This document shows, piece by piece, positions 1 through 7,635 of a stretch of DNA of 25,245 bases (the first letter of the stretch is position 1; every line of letters begins with the position of its first letter). The DNA is from CAYRWR01 sp964428015. GTDB lineage: Bacteria > Spirochaetota > Brevinematia > Brevinematales > CAYRWR01. The notes below the pieces were generated by a model that saw nothing but the letters and a program-made list of their open reading frames with translations, did no database searches and was not told where the DNA came from. The stretch is taken from contig CAYRWR010000050.1 in assembly GCA_964428015.1 (NCBI GenBank), positions 1 to 25,245 on the forward strand. Direction: 5' to 3'. The position numbers and the translations under genes are program-made.

Positions 1-95
1 CTATAGACCTGACTGTTGCAGGCAGGCAGTGATAACAGACCTCCCCCGGTTAATAACATCAGCACCAATACTAACCATTTCCAATTATGCCGCAC
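1..95 (-). CDS. N-terminus of a probable lipoprotein (partial)
   Basis: An open frame starts at GTG (93-95) and runs off the left edge. It encodes about 31 residues. The start is basic (MRHNWKW), followed by a hydrophobic stretch (LVLVLMLLTGGGLLSL) and then LPAC, which resembles a lipobox with cysteine at about residue 26; proline at -2 is not the usual residue. A GGGGAAG stretch lies just upstream of the GTG. The frame begins 16 bases after the prmC stop on the same strand, so it may be the third gene of the prfA-prmC operon. ATG at 57-59 is an alternative start but lacks the charged n-region. The body of the protein is outside the window, so no function can be given. The signal-peptide shape is seen; the lipoprotein call is inference. 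Confidence 0.4.
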   Translation of the reverse strand, partial: MRHNWKWLVLVLMLLTGGGLLSLPACNSQVY

Positions 96-111
96 GTTCT
101 TCCCCGATATT

Positions 112-951
112 TTAATTTTTCTTTTTAAGTACCATCACTCTTTCCCGGCCGCCATAGTCCGCCACCAGATCAATCATCTGCCAGGTCCCCGCTTCAAAAA
201 TCTCCTGTACCCGGCGCCATTTGTAATCCACTTCCAGAATCAGCCAGCCTCCCGGTCTCAGCCAGGAGATGCTGCGCTGGGCTACTACCCGATAGTATTC
301 CATACCATCAGCCTCACCTCTCAGCGCCCGGACCGGCTCGTGTCTGACATCTCCCTGTATACGAGTCATGTCAGTCTCATCCAGATAGGGAGGATTGGAA
401 AAAATAAGCTCGAACTGCTGATCACCCGGCGGGTTCCAGTTCCGCATATCCGCTTTTATCACATGCACATTGTTAACACCCAGATGCCTGATATTCCGCA
501 TCAGGTCATCGGTATAAACATCCAGTCCCCACAGCGTCGCTCCCGGAAAAAGATGACGGGCACTCAACAGCAGACAGCCGCTCCCTGTACCCAGATCCAG
601 AATATCATGTACCGCACTTCTATCTGAAATCAGCTTTTCGGCTGTGTAAAGCAGATGCTCGCTGTCCGGACGCGGTATGAGGCACCCCGGTCGGACCAAA
701 AAGGTATCCCGGTAAAAATCCCGTTTTCCCAGGATATAGGCTACCGGAACATGCCACACTCTTTTCCGGATTGCCCGGTTCAGTCTCCACAGCTGGGGGA
801 GACTGAGTCTCCTGTCGTACCAGGCTGCCAGAACAGACCGGGAGATACCCAGCACATGCGCGGTAAGCAGGGAAGCATCCAGTGTGGCATCTTCAATACC
901 CACGGACTGCAGTTTTATAATAGTCTTCTGTAGAGAATGGAATACCGTCAC
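112..951 (-). CDS. prmC: Peptide chain release factor N5-glutamine methyltransferase PrmC
   Basis: This 279-aa cytosolic SAM-dependent enzyme should methylate the glutamine of the GGQ motif in release factors, encoded by the gene directly upstream. An N-terminal helical domain (about 1-75) precedes a Rossmann methyltransferase core. Visible motifs are IPRPDSEHL (92-100, the PrmC PRPDTE signature), DLGTGSG (119-125, SAM binding) and NPPY (186-189, which contacts the substrate glutamine). The C-terminal GGRERV replaces the more usual AGRDRV. Length matches the family. The start is GTG at 949-951 and overlaps the prfA stop as GTGA, so it is probably translated by coupling to prfA. HemK-type paralogues act on other targets, but adjacency to prfA makes the RF methyltransferase assignment strong. 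Confidence 0.95.
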   Translation of the reverse strand: MTVFHSLQKTIIKLQSVGIEDATLDASLLTAHVLGISRSVLAAWYDRRLSLPQLWRLNRAIRKRVWHVPVAYILGKRDFYRDTFLVRPGCLIPRPDSEHLLYTAEKLISDRSAVHDILDLGTGSGCLLLSARHLFPGATLWGLDVYTDDLMRNIRHLGVNNVHVIKADMRNWNPPGDQQFELIFSNPPYLDETDMTRIQGDVRHEPVRALRGEADGMEYYRVVAQRSISWLRPGGWLILEVDYKWRRVQEIFEAGTWQMIDLVADYGGRERVMVLKKKN

Positions 952-2018
952 TCATCCCCTTCCAGATTTTTAATCAGTGCCTCCTGCTCATGCAGGATCA
1001 GGGAATTAACCAGTTCATCCATTTCCCCGTTCAGTATCGCTTCCAGTTTATACAGGGTCAGATTGATACGGTGATCCGTCACCCGGCCCTGGGGGTAATT
1101 ATAAGTCCGGATCTTCTCAGCTCTGTCCCCGCTGCCGATCATGGCGCGACGTTTTTCTACTTCAGCCTGCATCTGCTTTTGCTCTTCCATATCCAGGAGT
1201 TTGGCGCGCAGTACCTGCATGGCTCTTTCCCGGTTCTGGATCTGAGAACGTTCATCCTGACAGCCCACAACCACACCCGTAGGCAAGTGAGTGATACGTA
1301 CGGCGCTGTCGGTTTTATTGACATGCTGCCCGCCGGCACCGCTGGCCCGGAACACGTCGATTTTAAGGTCTTTGTCCTCAATATGGATATCGATATCATT
1401 GGCTTCAGGCATAACCGCCACCGAAGCCGTGGAGGTGTGGATGCGGCCCCCGGACTCGGTTACCGGGACTCTCTGTACCCGGTGTACCCCGCTTTCATAT
1501 TTGAGGTGGCCATAGACTTCCTTCCCTTTGATAGCCAAGATGATTTCCTTATAACCGCCGATACCGATTTCATTACTGCTCATAATTTCATACTTCCAGC
1601 GCTTGATCTCGGCATAACGGGTCAGCATGCGGAAGAGGTCTCCCGCGAACAGAGCGGCTTCATCACCACCCGCCCCGGCCCGAATTTCCACAATGATATT
1701 GCGGTTTCTCATCTTATCCTGAGGCAGCAGCATCATGAGCACTTCTTTTTCCAGTTGTTCCTGCTGTTCTTTCAGGGTATCCAGTTCTGCTTTAGCCATC
1801 TCTCTCATATCACTGTCAGGGTCGTTGTAGGCAATCTCGGTGTTGTCTTTTATAGACCTTTCGATCAAAGATATCTGATTGTATTTATCCACAAAGGGCT
1901 GCATTTCCGCCCTCTCCTTGGACATCCGGATGTATTCTGATCCGCCCGGGGTGACCTGGGCCAGCTTATCCCCCAGGTCCTGGTATTTCTGCATCAGCTC
2001 TATGGCTTTGGGGTGCAT
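948..2018 (-). CDS. prfA: Peptide chain release factor 1 (RF1)
   Basis: RF1 recognises UAA and UAG codons in the ribosomal A site and triggers peptidyl-tRNA hydrolysis. The 356-aa product has normal family length. It shows the RF1-type tripeptide anticodon PVT (185-187, within HRVQRVPVTESGGRIHTS), rather than the SPF of RF2. The catalytic loop is RASGAGGQHVNKTDSAVR, with GGQ at 229-231. The N-terminal coiled region spans about 1-100. The ATG at 2016-2018 is preceded by AGGAGA at 5-base spacing. It is the first gene of a minus-strand operon, followed with a 4-base overlap by prmC, whose product methylates the GGQ glutamine. No frameshift or missing residue is seen. Confidence 0.97.
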   Translation of the reverse strand: MHPKAIELMQKYQDLGDKLAQVTPGGSEYIRMSKERAEMQPFVDKYNQISLIERSIKDNTEIAYNDPDSDMREMAKAELDTLKEQQEQLEKEVLMMLLPQDKMRNRNIIVEIRAGAGGDEAALFAGDLFRMLTRYAEIKRWKYEIMSSNEIGIGGYKEIILAIKGKEVYGHLKYESGVHRVQRVPVTESGGRIHTSTASVAVMPEANDIDIHIEDKDLKIDVFRASGAGGQHVNKTDSAVRITHLPTGVVVGCQDERSQIQNRERAMQVLRAKLLDMEEQKQMQAEVEKRRAMIGSGDRAEKIRTYNYPQGRVTDHRINLTLYKLEAILNGEMDELVNSLILHEQEALIKNLEGDE

Positions 2019-2046
2019 TCTTATCTCCTGAATATTTCTGTATTAA

Positions 2047-2075
2047 ATTATAAAGGAAAGCAAAAAAAAGATAAA
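2047..2075 (-). promoter_or_regulatory. Candidate sigma-70 promoter for prfA-prmC
   Basis: Read on the minus strand, TATAAT (2047-2052) is preceded at 17-bp spacing by TTTATC (2070-2075), a weak -35 that matches three of six consensus positions. It lies 29 bases upstream of the prfA start codon. The -10 is perfect, and the low score of the -35 keeps confidence moderate. Confidence 0.5.
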
Positions 2076-2134
2076 GCGCTGTCCCCTGATTCTTCAGTTT
2101 TACAGGTAAAAATTTCGATGATATAAATAATGCC

Positions 2135-2163
2135 TTGCGCTTTTATGACACCGTCTCTATAAT
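2135..2163 (+). promoter_or_regulatory. Sigma-70 promoter for the MCP-like gene
   Basis: TTGCGC (2135-2140) and a perfect TATAAT (2158-2163) are separated by 17 bp. The predicted transcript start, near 2170, leaves a leader of roughly 20 bases with GAGG (2184-2187) before the TTG start at 2193. It is divergent from the prfA promoter, with about 60 bases between the two -35 elements. Confidence 0.7.
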
Positions 2164-2192
2164 GGAGATAGAAATACTTTAAAGAGGAAGAA

Positions 2193-3833
2193 TTGAAGCA
2201 AAAACCGGATGTTAATTTAGAAGTCAAGGTGTTTGTTGCACGTCATGTATTTATACAGATTATCTCTATATTACTAATGATTTCAGTTTTTATATTTCTG
2301 TTTTTCCATCATATGCGTACAGTCAAACACACTATTACTATAGATATGATTCTCATTTTTATTATTTTCATCTTTTTTTCTATTTTTATTGTTCTGCGAG
2401 GTAAAAACACTGTATATGGGTTGAAAAGACTTCTGCAAAAAAATGAAAAAGAACGAATCCTTTTCAATCTTCTTAGTATGGAATCATTATGCCAGATGAT
2501 ACTCAAGTTGTATTACACCCTGGAAAGTTCCACACGTACCGATAGTGATCCTAAGCTACGCTCTATTCTGCTGAAAGCTAAACCTCAAGCTGAAATGCTG
2601 GAGACCTGCCGGCTGGACTGGAAAAAAATTAAGACTGAGATAGAGACCGAGAATTCTGAAAGCAGTTATTTTAAAGCTAAAGAACATATTCATAAACTGA
2701 ACCATTCCATCACACATGCCGGAGTCTCCATACTGGATGTAGTCGAACAATTCTCCACTAATTTCAGAAAAGCCAGCAGCGGTATGAACATCAGCCAGAA
2801 ACATCTGGCCACCCTGATTTACTACCTGTCTAATACCATCCCCATGATCAGTGACTTTTCTGATTCATCCAACCAGTTCTCCCGTACAATTATAAAAGAA
2901 GTGATTTCTCTGTTTGAAGAGATAGCCCATTTTTCCATGGAAGTAACTAAGGAAATCCAGACCCGTATGCAGGAACTCATGGATGAAAACAGAAATGACT
3001 CCCTGGTATATATTATCCAGCAGACCCATACTCTGGTCACGGATTTCGAAGAATTCTTCCACAGCCTGGAAAACCTGAAAAACGTGTCCAATCATTTCGT
3101 GGACAGTTCTATCGAAAAGCTCAACAATATCGCTGAATTCGCGGTATCGATTGAAGATATAGCTGAGACCATCAAGGTCATCTCTCTTAATGTCAGTATT
3201 GAGGCCGCCAATACCGGGAGCAGCGCGCGAGGCTTCCAGGTGCTGGCCCGCGACCTCAGAGAATTTGCCCAGAAGACCCTGAAATTCGCGGGAGATGTAA
3301 AGGCTAAAGTTCAGGATACCATTGATTCCACCTCTGAGCTCAAAGGCGACTACCTGGATAATATGAATACAGTCTACGATTTCGTAAAAGAAATGAAAGA
3401 GTCGATTGTGAACTTTAAAAACATCATCGAGGCCAGTTTTGAAAAGATTCAGAGCATCATCCTGGTACTACAGGAATTTGCCCATAAAGTTGATTCAGGA
3501 CTCAAACATATTATCGGTAAACTCCAGTACTATGATATCACCAGTCAGGAAATAGAACACCTCAGTGTGTTCATTGAAGAGATTTTCAATACCGCTCAAA
3601 AAGGACGCAAAGAGATTGAACTGGAAGGCATAGTTACTTCAGAAGATAGAAGAGCTATACAGGTTCAGATACTGGAAAATATAGAAAAAATCATTACCAC
3701 CAAGAACGAACGTGCCATTTTGCAGAAATACAAGGACATGTACGATATCAATGTCACCCATGAGGGTGGTAGCGGCCAACCTGCAGGGGATGGCTTCAAC
3801 ACTTCAGAAGACGAATCCATAATACTGTTTTAG
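2193..3833 (+). CDS. Two-TM protein with methyl-accepting-chemotaxis-like signalling domain
   Basis: The 546-aa protein has two hydrophobic helices near the N-terminus (about 18-38 and 50-68), separated by only about ten residues. It therefore has no real periplasmic sensor domain. The long cytoplasmic part is predominantly helical and coiled-coil-like. At 331-358 it carries an MCP-like hairpin tip (SLNVSIEAANTGSSARGF, then QVLARDLREFA), related to the canonical IEAARAGExGRGFAVVAdEVR. This suggests an input to, or modulator of, the chemotaxis array or a related signalling complex. No HAMP domain is obvious. The start is TTG, chosen because GAGG lies 5 bases upstream; no upstream alternative was seen. 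It is monocistronic, with its own promoter, and its stop lies 8 bases from the converging gene's stop. What it senses is unknown. Confidence 0.7.
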   Translation: MKQKPDVNLEVKVFVARHVFIQIISILLMISVFIFLFFHHMRTVKHTITIDMILIFIIFIFFSIFIVLRGKNTVYGLKRLLQKNEKERILFNLLSMESLCQMILKLYYTLESSTRTDSDPKLRSILLKAKPQAEMLETCRLDWKKIKTEIETENSESSYFKAKEHIHKLNHSITHAGVSILDVVEQFSTNFRKASSGMNISQKHLATLIYYLSNTIPMISDFSDSSNQFSRTIIKEVISLFEEIAHFSMEVTKEIQTRMQELMDENRNDSLVYIIQQTHTLVTDFEEFFHSLENLKNVSNHFVDSSIEKLNNIAEFAVSIEDIAETIKVISLNVSIEAANTGSSARGFQVLARDLREFAQKTLKFAGDVKAKVQDTIDSTSELKGDYLDNMNTVYDFVKEMKESIVNFKNIIEASFEKIQSIILVLQEFAHKVDSGLKHIIGKLQYYDITSQEIEHLSVFIEEIFNTAQKGRKEIELEGIVTSEDRRAIQVQILENIEKIITTKNERAILQKYKDMYDINVTHEGGSGQPAGDGFNTSEDESIILF

Positions 3834-3841
3834 TATTCTGC

Positions 3842-4672
3842 TCAGACCGGTGTAGGTCCGCTTTGGCTATAAGAGTCCTCTTTTTCATTATTCATCTGAC
3901 GGGCTACCAGAAATGACAAAATAATCAGAGCCAGTCCTGCCCACATGGATATCTGGCTGAGCAGAAGAGATTTATTGAAAACTTCACTCAGGGCCACGAA
4001 TAATCCGTGAGGAAAGTCATTTTCCAGCAGATCAATCTCTTTTAACCATTTTTCACCCCGGCTCACCGCGAAACCGGTCACATTGAGAGGTAATGCAGCC
4101 AGAAAGGCCACGATCCCCGGCCCTCGCAGTCTTCTGCTTCCCTGGGACAATAGCACAAATAGTACCACTAATCCCAGGCTGATCATCAGGAAAATGTTGA
4201 ACCAGCGCCGTACTTCGGCCTGAATAGCAAAAAGATTCTTTCCTTCCCATTTGGGGTTGACCTGGGTGATTTCCTTGAGAATCTCATCCAGTCGACTGGT
4301 CCCGGTAACGGTGGATGCGTCCTTGGCACAGACCGGGTCTATCATCCTGTCAGAAATAAGCTTATATAATTCATCGGGAGACTTCAGGTTCAGGATGTCT
4401 TTGCTGCTGATCTCCAGTTTGAATTCTTTTATGGCTTTAATTGATTCCTTTTTTCGAGCCTGGTCCTGTATTGTTTTAAAAAAAACATCATCGGTAGTCT
4501 TTAATTCTTCTTTCACATAGAACTTCAGTCCCATTGTGGTGAAAGCTTTCAATGCCGGGGGGGATATCACCGCGGAGACCAGGCTGATCATCAGGGCCCC
4601 CGACCAGGACGCAAATAAAAAAACAGCAATGAGACTGGCCAGGCAGCCCTTTCCTTCAGAATTTGCAGCCAT
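3842..4672 (-). CDS. Membrane protein of unknown function
   Basis: I do not recognise a family. From ATG at 4670-4672 the product is 276 aa. It has an N-terminal hydrophobic helix (CLASLIAVFLFASWSGALM and following), a hydrophilic middle of about 110 residues, and three hydrophobic segments in the C-terminal half (starting FNIFLMISLGLVVLFVLL, GIVAFLAALPLNVTG and ISMWAGLALIILSFLVA). An in-frame ATG at 4694-4696 would add eight residues, but it overlaps the TATAAT of the gene's likely promoter and so should not be transcribed. The 4672 start instead has GGGGG 5 bases upstream. The gene is convergent with the MCP-like gene (8 bases between stops) and divergent from the debranching enzyme gene. 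A membrane location is well supported; any role is not. Confidence 0.65.
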   Translation of the reverse strand: MAANSEGKGCLASLIAVFLFASWSGALMISLVSAVISPPALKAFTTMGLKFYVKEELKTTDDVFFKTIQDQARKKESIKAIKEFKLEISSKDILNLKSPDELYKLISDRMIDPVCAKDASTVTGTSRLDEILKEITQVNPKWEGKNLFAIQAEVRRWFNIFLMISLGLVVLFVLLSQGSRRLRGPGIVAFLAALPLNVTGFAVSRGEKWLKEIDLLENDFPHGLFVALSEVFNKSLLLSQISMWAGLALIILSFLVARQMNNEKEDSYSQSGPTPV

Positions 4673-4694
4673 TTTGGCCCCCTTTGTTTTTGTC

Positions 4695-4724
4695 ATTATA
4701 GCATCACTTTCCGGGATACGACAA
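4695..4724 (-). promoter_or_regulatory. Sigma-70 promoter for the minus-strand membrane protein
   Basis: On the minus strand TTGTCG (4719-4724), an 18-bp spacer and a perfect TATAAT (4695-4700) place transcription start near 4688. The -10 overlaps the upstream candidate ATG (4694-4696), which argues for the downstream start at 4672. Confidence 0.6.
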
Positions 4725-4749
4725 GTTAATTCCCATTGTGCATTTACAC

Positions 4750-4778
4750 TTGACGCTTACTTTGCTCCTTTTTATACT
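4750..4778 (+). promoter_or_regulatory. Sigma-70 promoter for the debranching enzyme gene
   Basis: TTGACG (4750-4755) and TATACT (4773-4778) are separated by 17 bp and lie 26 bases upstream of the start codon. The leader contains GGAGG (4794-4798). It is close to consensus at both boxes. Confidence 0.75.
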
Positions 4779-4804
4779 GAACCAAATCTTTTTGGAGGAC
4801 CGGA

Positions 4805-7426
4805 ATGAAAAAACTACTCTTTTTGCTGCTGCTCACCCTTATCTACACAGGAGGTTTCGCTATGGTATTGCCCCAGGACCAATTGCTGGATCAGCTGGCT
4901 ATAAAAGTGCCTGCCGGAGAAAAAGCCCAATATGTCTATGGTGACAATATCAAGGGGTATTTTGAAGGTTATACCAGTACCTACCAGAAAGGGGAGGGTT
5001 ATAAACTGCTCAATTCCGCGCTGTACAAGGATTTTGCTTCTTTTACCGGAAAGGATATCAATAACAAAAAAGAACCGGAATATACCCTGCTCTATCCCTA
5101 TGGGGTCAGGACTGTATATGCCGGAGGGACCTACGATGAGTTTATCCTGCACCCCCGGGAATACCTGGTCTCGCTGAGTGTACACAGTGAAAAGGCAGAG
5201 AAGCAGCGCCTACTGCCCCTGCTGACCAGCCGTGATAAATCCACTTCTATAGAACAGAAGGGCAAAATCATCGTGATCTCCCCCAGCTCTCCTCCCAAAA
5301 GCATCAACTACCCGGTATATATGGCTGTGTCCAGCCCGGTGGATTTCAAATATAGCCTGGGTGACCGGGAAAAAGACAGCGATCTCAAAGATACTATCCG
5401 CATAGCCAAAGGAGTGCTGGCCCCCGTATTTGAGACCAAAAAGAATACCACCGATTTTGTGGTCTATATCGGTTTCGGCTACACTAAAGAAGAAGCCATC
5501 CAAAGGGCTAAAGGGGCTGCTGAGTCTGATGCAGTTGCCCAGCAGAAAAAAAAGACCTATGATTTTCTGACCCGCAGCTATTTCTGGACGGATGATATGG
5601 AATTCAACCGTGCCGTGATGTGGTCTAAAATCAGCGCCTACTCCCTGGTCAGCCAGGAGTACGGCTGGGGCATCTGGGCCGGCCTGCCCTGGTTCAAGGA
5701 TAACTGGGGCCGGGATACCTTTATCTCCCTTCCCGGCACCCTCCTGGTTAGCGGACAGTTTAACCAGGCCAGAGATGTGATCACCAATTTCTCCGTTTTT
5801 CAGAACCGGGGGACCCAGTATCTGACCCTGGAATATAAGAATAAAGACGAAAAAGATAAGATCAAAGACTATATCAAGGATAACTGGGGCAGCGGGATCA
5901 AGACTAAAAAAGGAGAGGGGGAAAGCGGCACCATCGGTCACTCTATTGACCGCTATTTCCTGGACCATCCTGAAGAGCTCAAAGCCAAACTGGAAAAAAT
6001 GAAGAAAGACCTGCCCGGCATCAAATTCGAGACAGAACTGATCATCAATCAGGAATACGGGCGTATCCCCAACCGGGTATCCGGTGACAGCATCATCTAC
6101 AATACCACCGACGGTACCCCCTGGCTGATCCGGGAAGCCTGGGACTACCTCCGCTATACCGGTGATGAATCCTTTAAAAAAGAGATATATCCCGTGATAA
6201 AACTAGCCCTGGACGGTGCCATAAAGAACTATGCCGACAAAGACGGCTTTTTAACCCATGCTGATGCTGATACCTGGATGGATGCCCGCATCGCCGGTGC
6301 TGAGCCCTGGTCTGCCCGGGGCAACCGCGCCGTGGATATACAGGTTCTGTGGTACAATGCCCTGCGTATCGGGGAGACACTTTCCCGGGAAATGGGCGAC
6401 AAGGACAAAGCCGCTGAATACCAGCAGCTGGCAGACAAACTTAAGGTTAATTTCCCTAAATTATTCTGGAACAGCTCCAAAAAGATCATGGCCGACCGTG
6501 TCACTGAAAAAGGCCGGGCTGACTATAAAGTGCGTCCCAACCAGCTGATGGTGATCTCCGTGCCCTTTGAAGACCGGCTGGTGGATAATACCACCGAGGC
6601 CTATATCGTGAAAAATGCCGTGTCCGAACTGCTCTATCCCTATGGTATTGCCTCACTGAGCCAGAACGACTCCTATTTCCACCCCTATCATGAATACAAG
6701 GATTATCACAAGGATGCCGCCTACCATAACGGTACCGTATGGGGCTGGAATGCCGGACCTACTGTCACCGCTATGACCCGTTTCAATTATACCGATTTGG
6801 CTTACCAGCTCAGTCAGAATCTGTCTCACCAGATACTGTATCAGGGCTGCCGCGGCGCCATGAGTGAAGTCATGGATGCCATCCAGAAGGACCCTCTCAA
6901 ACTGAAACTGACCGGGACCTTTTCCCAGGCCTGGAGCCAGGCGGAATTTGCCCGCAATGCCTACCAGGATTATGCCGGCTTCCGGCCCGACCTGATCCAG
7001 GGACAGATCACTCTGGCTCCCTCCATCCCCGGCGTATGGAAAAACACCGTATCCCGTCTGGCCTTTGGGGTCAAAGGCGAGTTCAATGTGGAATTTAATC
7101 AGGAAGGCAGCGTACAGAAATTCACCCTATGGTACACCGGCTACTCTAAAAACCTGACTCTGCGCTTCCAGCCTGCCGCGGGCAAGGGCCGGCTCATCGG
7201 CACTGTACCCCTGAAGCCTGACCAGAAAGTAGTACTGAGCTACGATACCTCGGCCAAAACCGTCACCCTGGACGGCGCGCCCCTGAAGATGGAGACTTTG
7301 ATCCCCGATGAATCCTCGATTATCGGCAATCTGAAATTCCAGACTCCGGATCTCAACAAAGCATATCCCATGCTGAAAGAAAAGGATTCGCTGGAAAAGA
7401 TAATCAAGAGCGGTAAATTTGAGTAA
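4805..7426 (+). CDS. Secreted amylo-alpha-1,6-glucosidase-like (GH133-type) glycogen debranching enzyme
   Basis: The 873-aa protein should hydrolyse alpha-1,6 branch points of glycogen-like glucans. An N-terminal signal peptide is clear (MKKLLFLLLLTLIYTGGFA, cleavage near residue 19), so it acts outside the cytoplasm. Residues about 20-260 form a beta-rich N-terminal domain. The (alpha/alpha) barrel typical of the GDE C-terminal family then shows LPWFKDNWGRDTFISLPG (about 294-311), TPWLIREAWDYLRYTG, THADADTWMDA (about 484-494), NRAVDIQVLWYNAL, YHNGTVWGWNAGP (about 640-652) and FSQAWSQAE (about 706). A beta-rich tail of about 130 residues follows. A lysine-rich insert near 345-385 is unusual. 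ATG is preceded by GGAGG. It is monocistronic: promoter at 4750, hairpin at 7450. The family call is firm; the exact substrate (glycogen, starch or another glucan) is inference. Confidence 0.85.
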   Translation: MKKLLFLLLLTLIYTGGFAMVLPQDQLLDQLAIKVPAGEKAQYVYGDNIKGYFEGYTSTYQKGEGYKLLNSALYKDFASFTGKDINNKKEPEYTLLYPYGVRTVYAGGTYDEFILHPREYLVSLSVHSEKAEKQRLLPLLTSRDKSTSIEQKGKIIVISPSSPPKSINYPVYMAVSSPVDFKYSLGDREKDSDLKDTIRIAKGVLAPVFETKKNTTDFVVYIGFGYTKEEAIQRAKGAAESDAVAQQKKKTYDFLTRSYFWTDDMEFNRAVMWSKISAYSLVSQEYGWGIWAGLPWFKDNWGRDTFISLPGTLLVSGQFNQARDVITNFSVFQNRGTQYLTLEYKNKDEKDKIKDYIKDNWGSGIKTKKGEGESGTIGHSIDRYFLDHPEELKAKLEKMKKDLPGIKFETELIINQEYGRIPNRVSGDSIIYNTTDGTPWLIREAWDYLRYTGDESFKKEIYPVIKLALDGAIKNYADKDGFLTHADADTWMDARIAGAEPWSARGNRAVDIQVLWYNALRIGETLSREMGDKDKAAEYQQLADKLKVNFPKLFWNSSKKIMADRVTEKGRADYKVRPNQLMVISVPFEDRLVDNTTEAYIVKNAVSELLYPYGIASLSQNDSYFHPYHEYKDYHKDAAYHNGTVWGWNAGPTVTAMTRFNYTDLAYQLSQNLSHQILYQGCRGAMSEVMDAIQKDPLKLKLTGTFSQAWSQAEFARNAYQDYAGFRPDLIQGQITLAPSIPGVWKNTVSRLAFGVKGEFNVEFNQEGSVQKFTLWYTGYSKNLTLRFQPAAGKGRLIGTVPLKPDQKVVLSYDTSAKTVTLDGAPLKMETLIPDESSIIGNLKFQTPDLNKAYPMLKEKDSLEKIIKSGKFE

Positions 7427-7449
7427 GGACCAGGTCTGAAGTATAAACC

Positions 7450-7474
7450 AAGGGCGGCTGTAAAGCCGCCCTTT
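7450..7474 (+). terminator. Terminator hairpin after the debranching enzyme gene
   Basis: A perfect 9-bp GC-rich stem, AAGGGCGGC (7450-7458) and GCCGCCCTT (7465-7473), encloses a 6-base loop and starts 23 bases after the stop. The T-tract is very short (CTTT), so termination may be partial. Confidence 0.6.
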
Positions 7475-7554
7475 GCTATGGAGACTTGATTTAAAAAATT
7501 TTTTACATTATCCAAATGGAGCTTGTATTAAAATATCTTTTTTAATGACTTTTA

Positions 7555-7587
7555 ATCCAGAATATCATAAAAAAAATCTGGATTTTT
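7555..7587 (+). terminator. Weak terminator-like inverted repeat upstream of the AT-rich orphan
   Basis: ATCCAGA (7555-7561) pairs with TCTGGAT (7577-7583) across a 15-base A-rich loop, followed by TTTT. The loop is long and the stem short, so it could equally be an operator for the gene starting at 7636. The rest of 7475-7635 is AT-rich and shows no gene. Confidence 0.3.
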
Positions 7588-7635
7588 CCTGCTTCAGGTC
7601 TTAGTATTATGCGATCCAGGGAGAGATAAATAGAC

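Noticed and set aside
990..1940. 316-codon open frame on the plus strand, opposite prfA
   Set aside because: It lies entirely antisense to a complete, motif-rich RF1 gene and has no family features; its length reflects the codon usage of the real gene.
5210..5968. 252-codon open frame on the minus strand within the debranching gene
   Set aside because: It is antisense to conserved glycosidase coding sequence, with no Shine-Dalgarno or recognisable domain.
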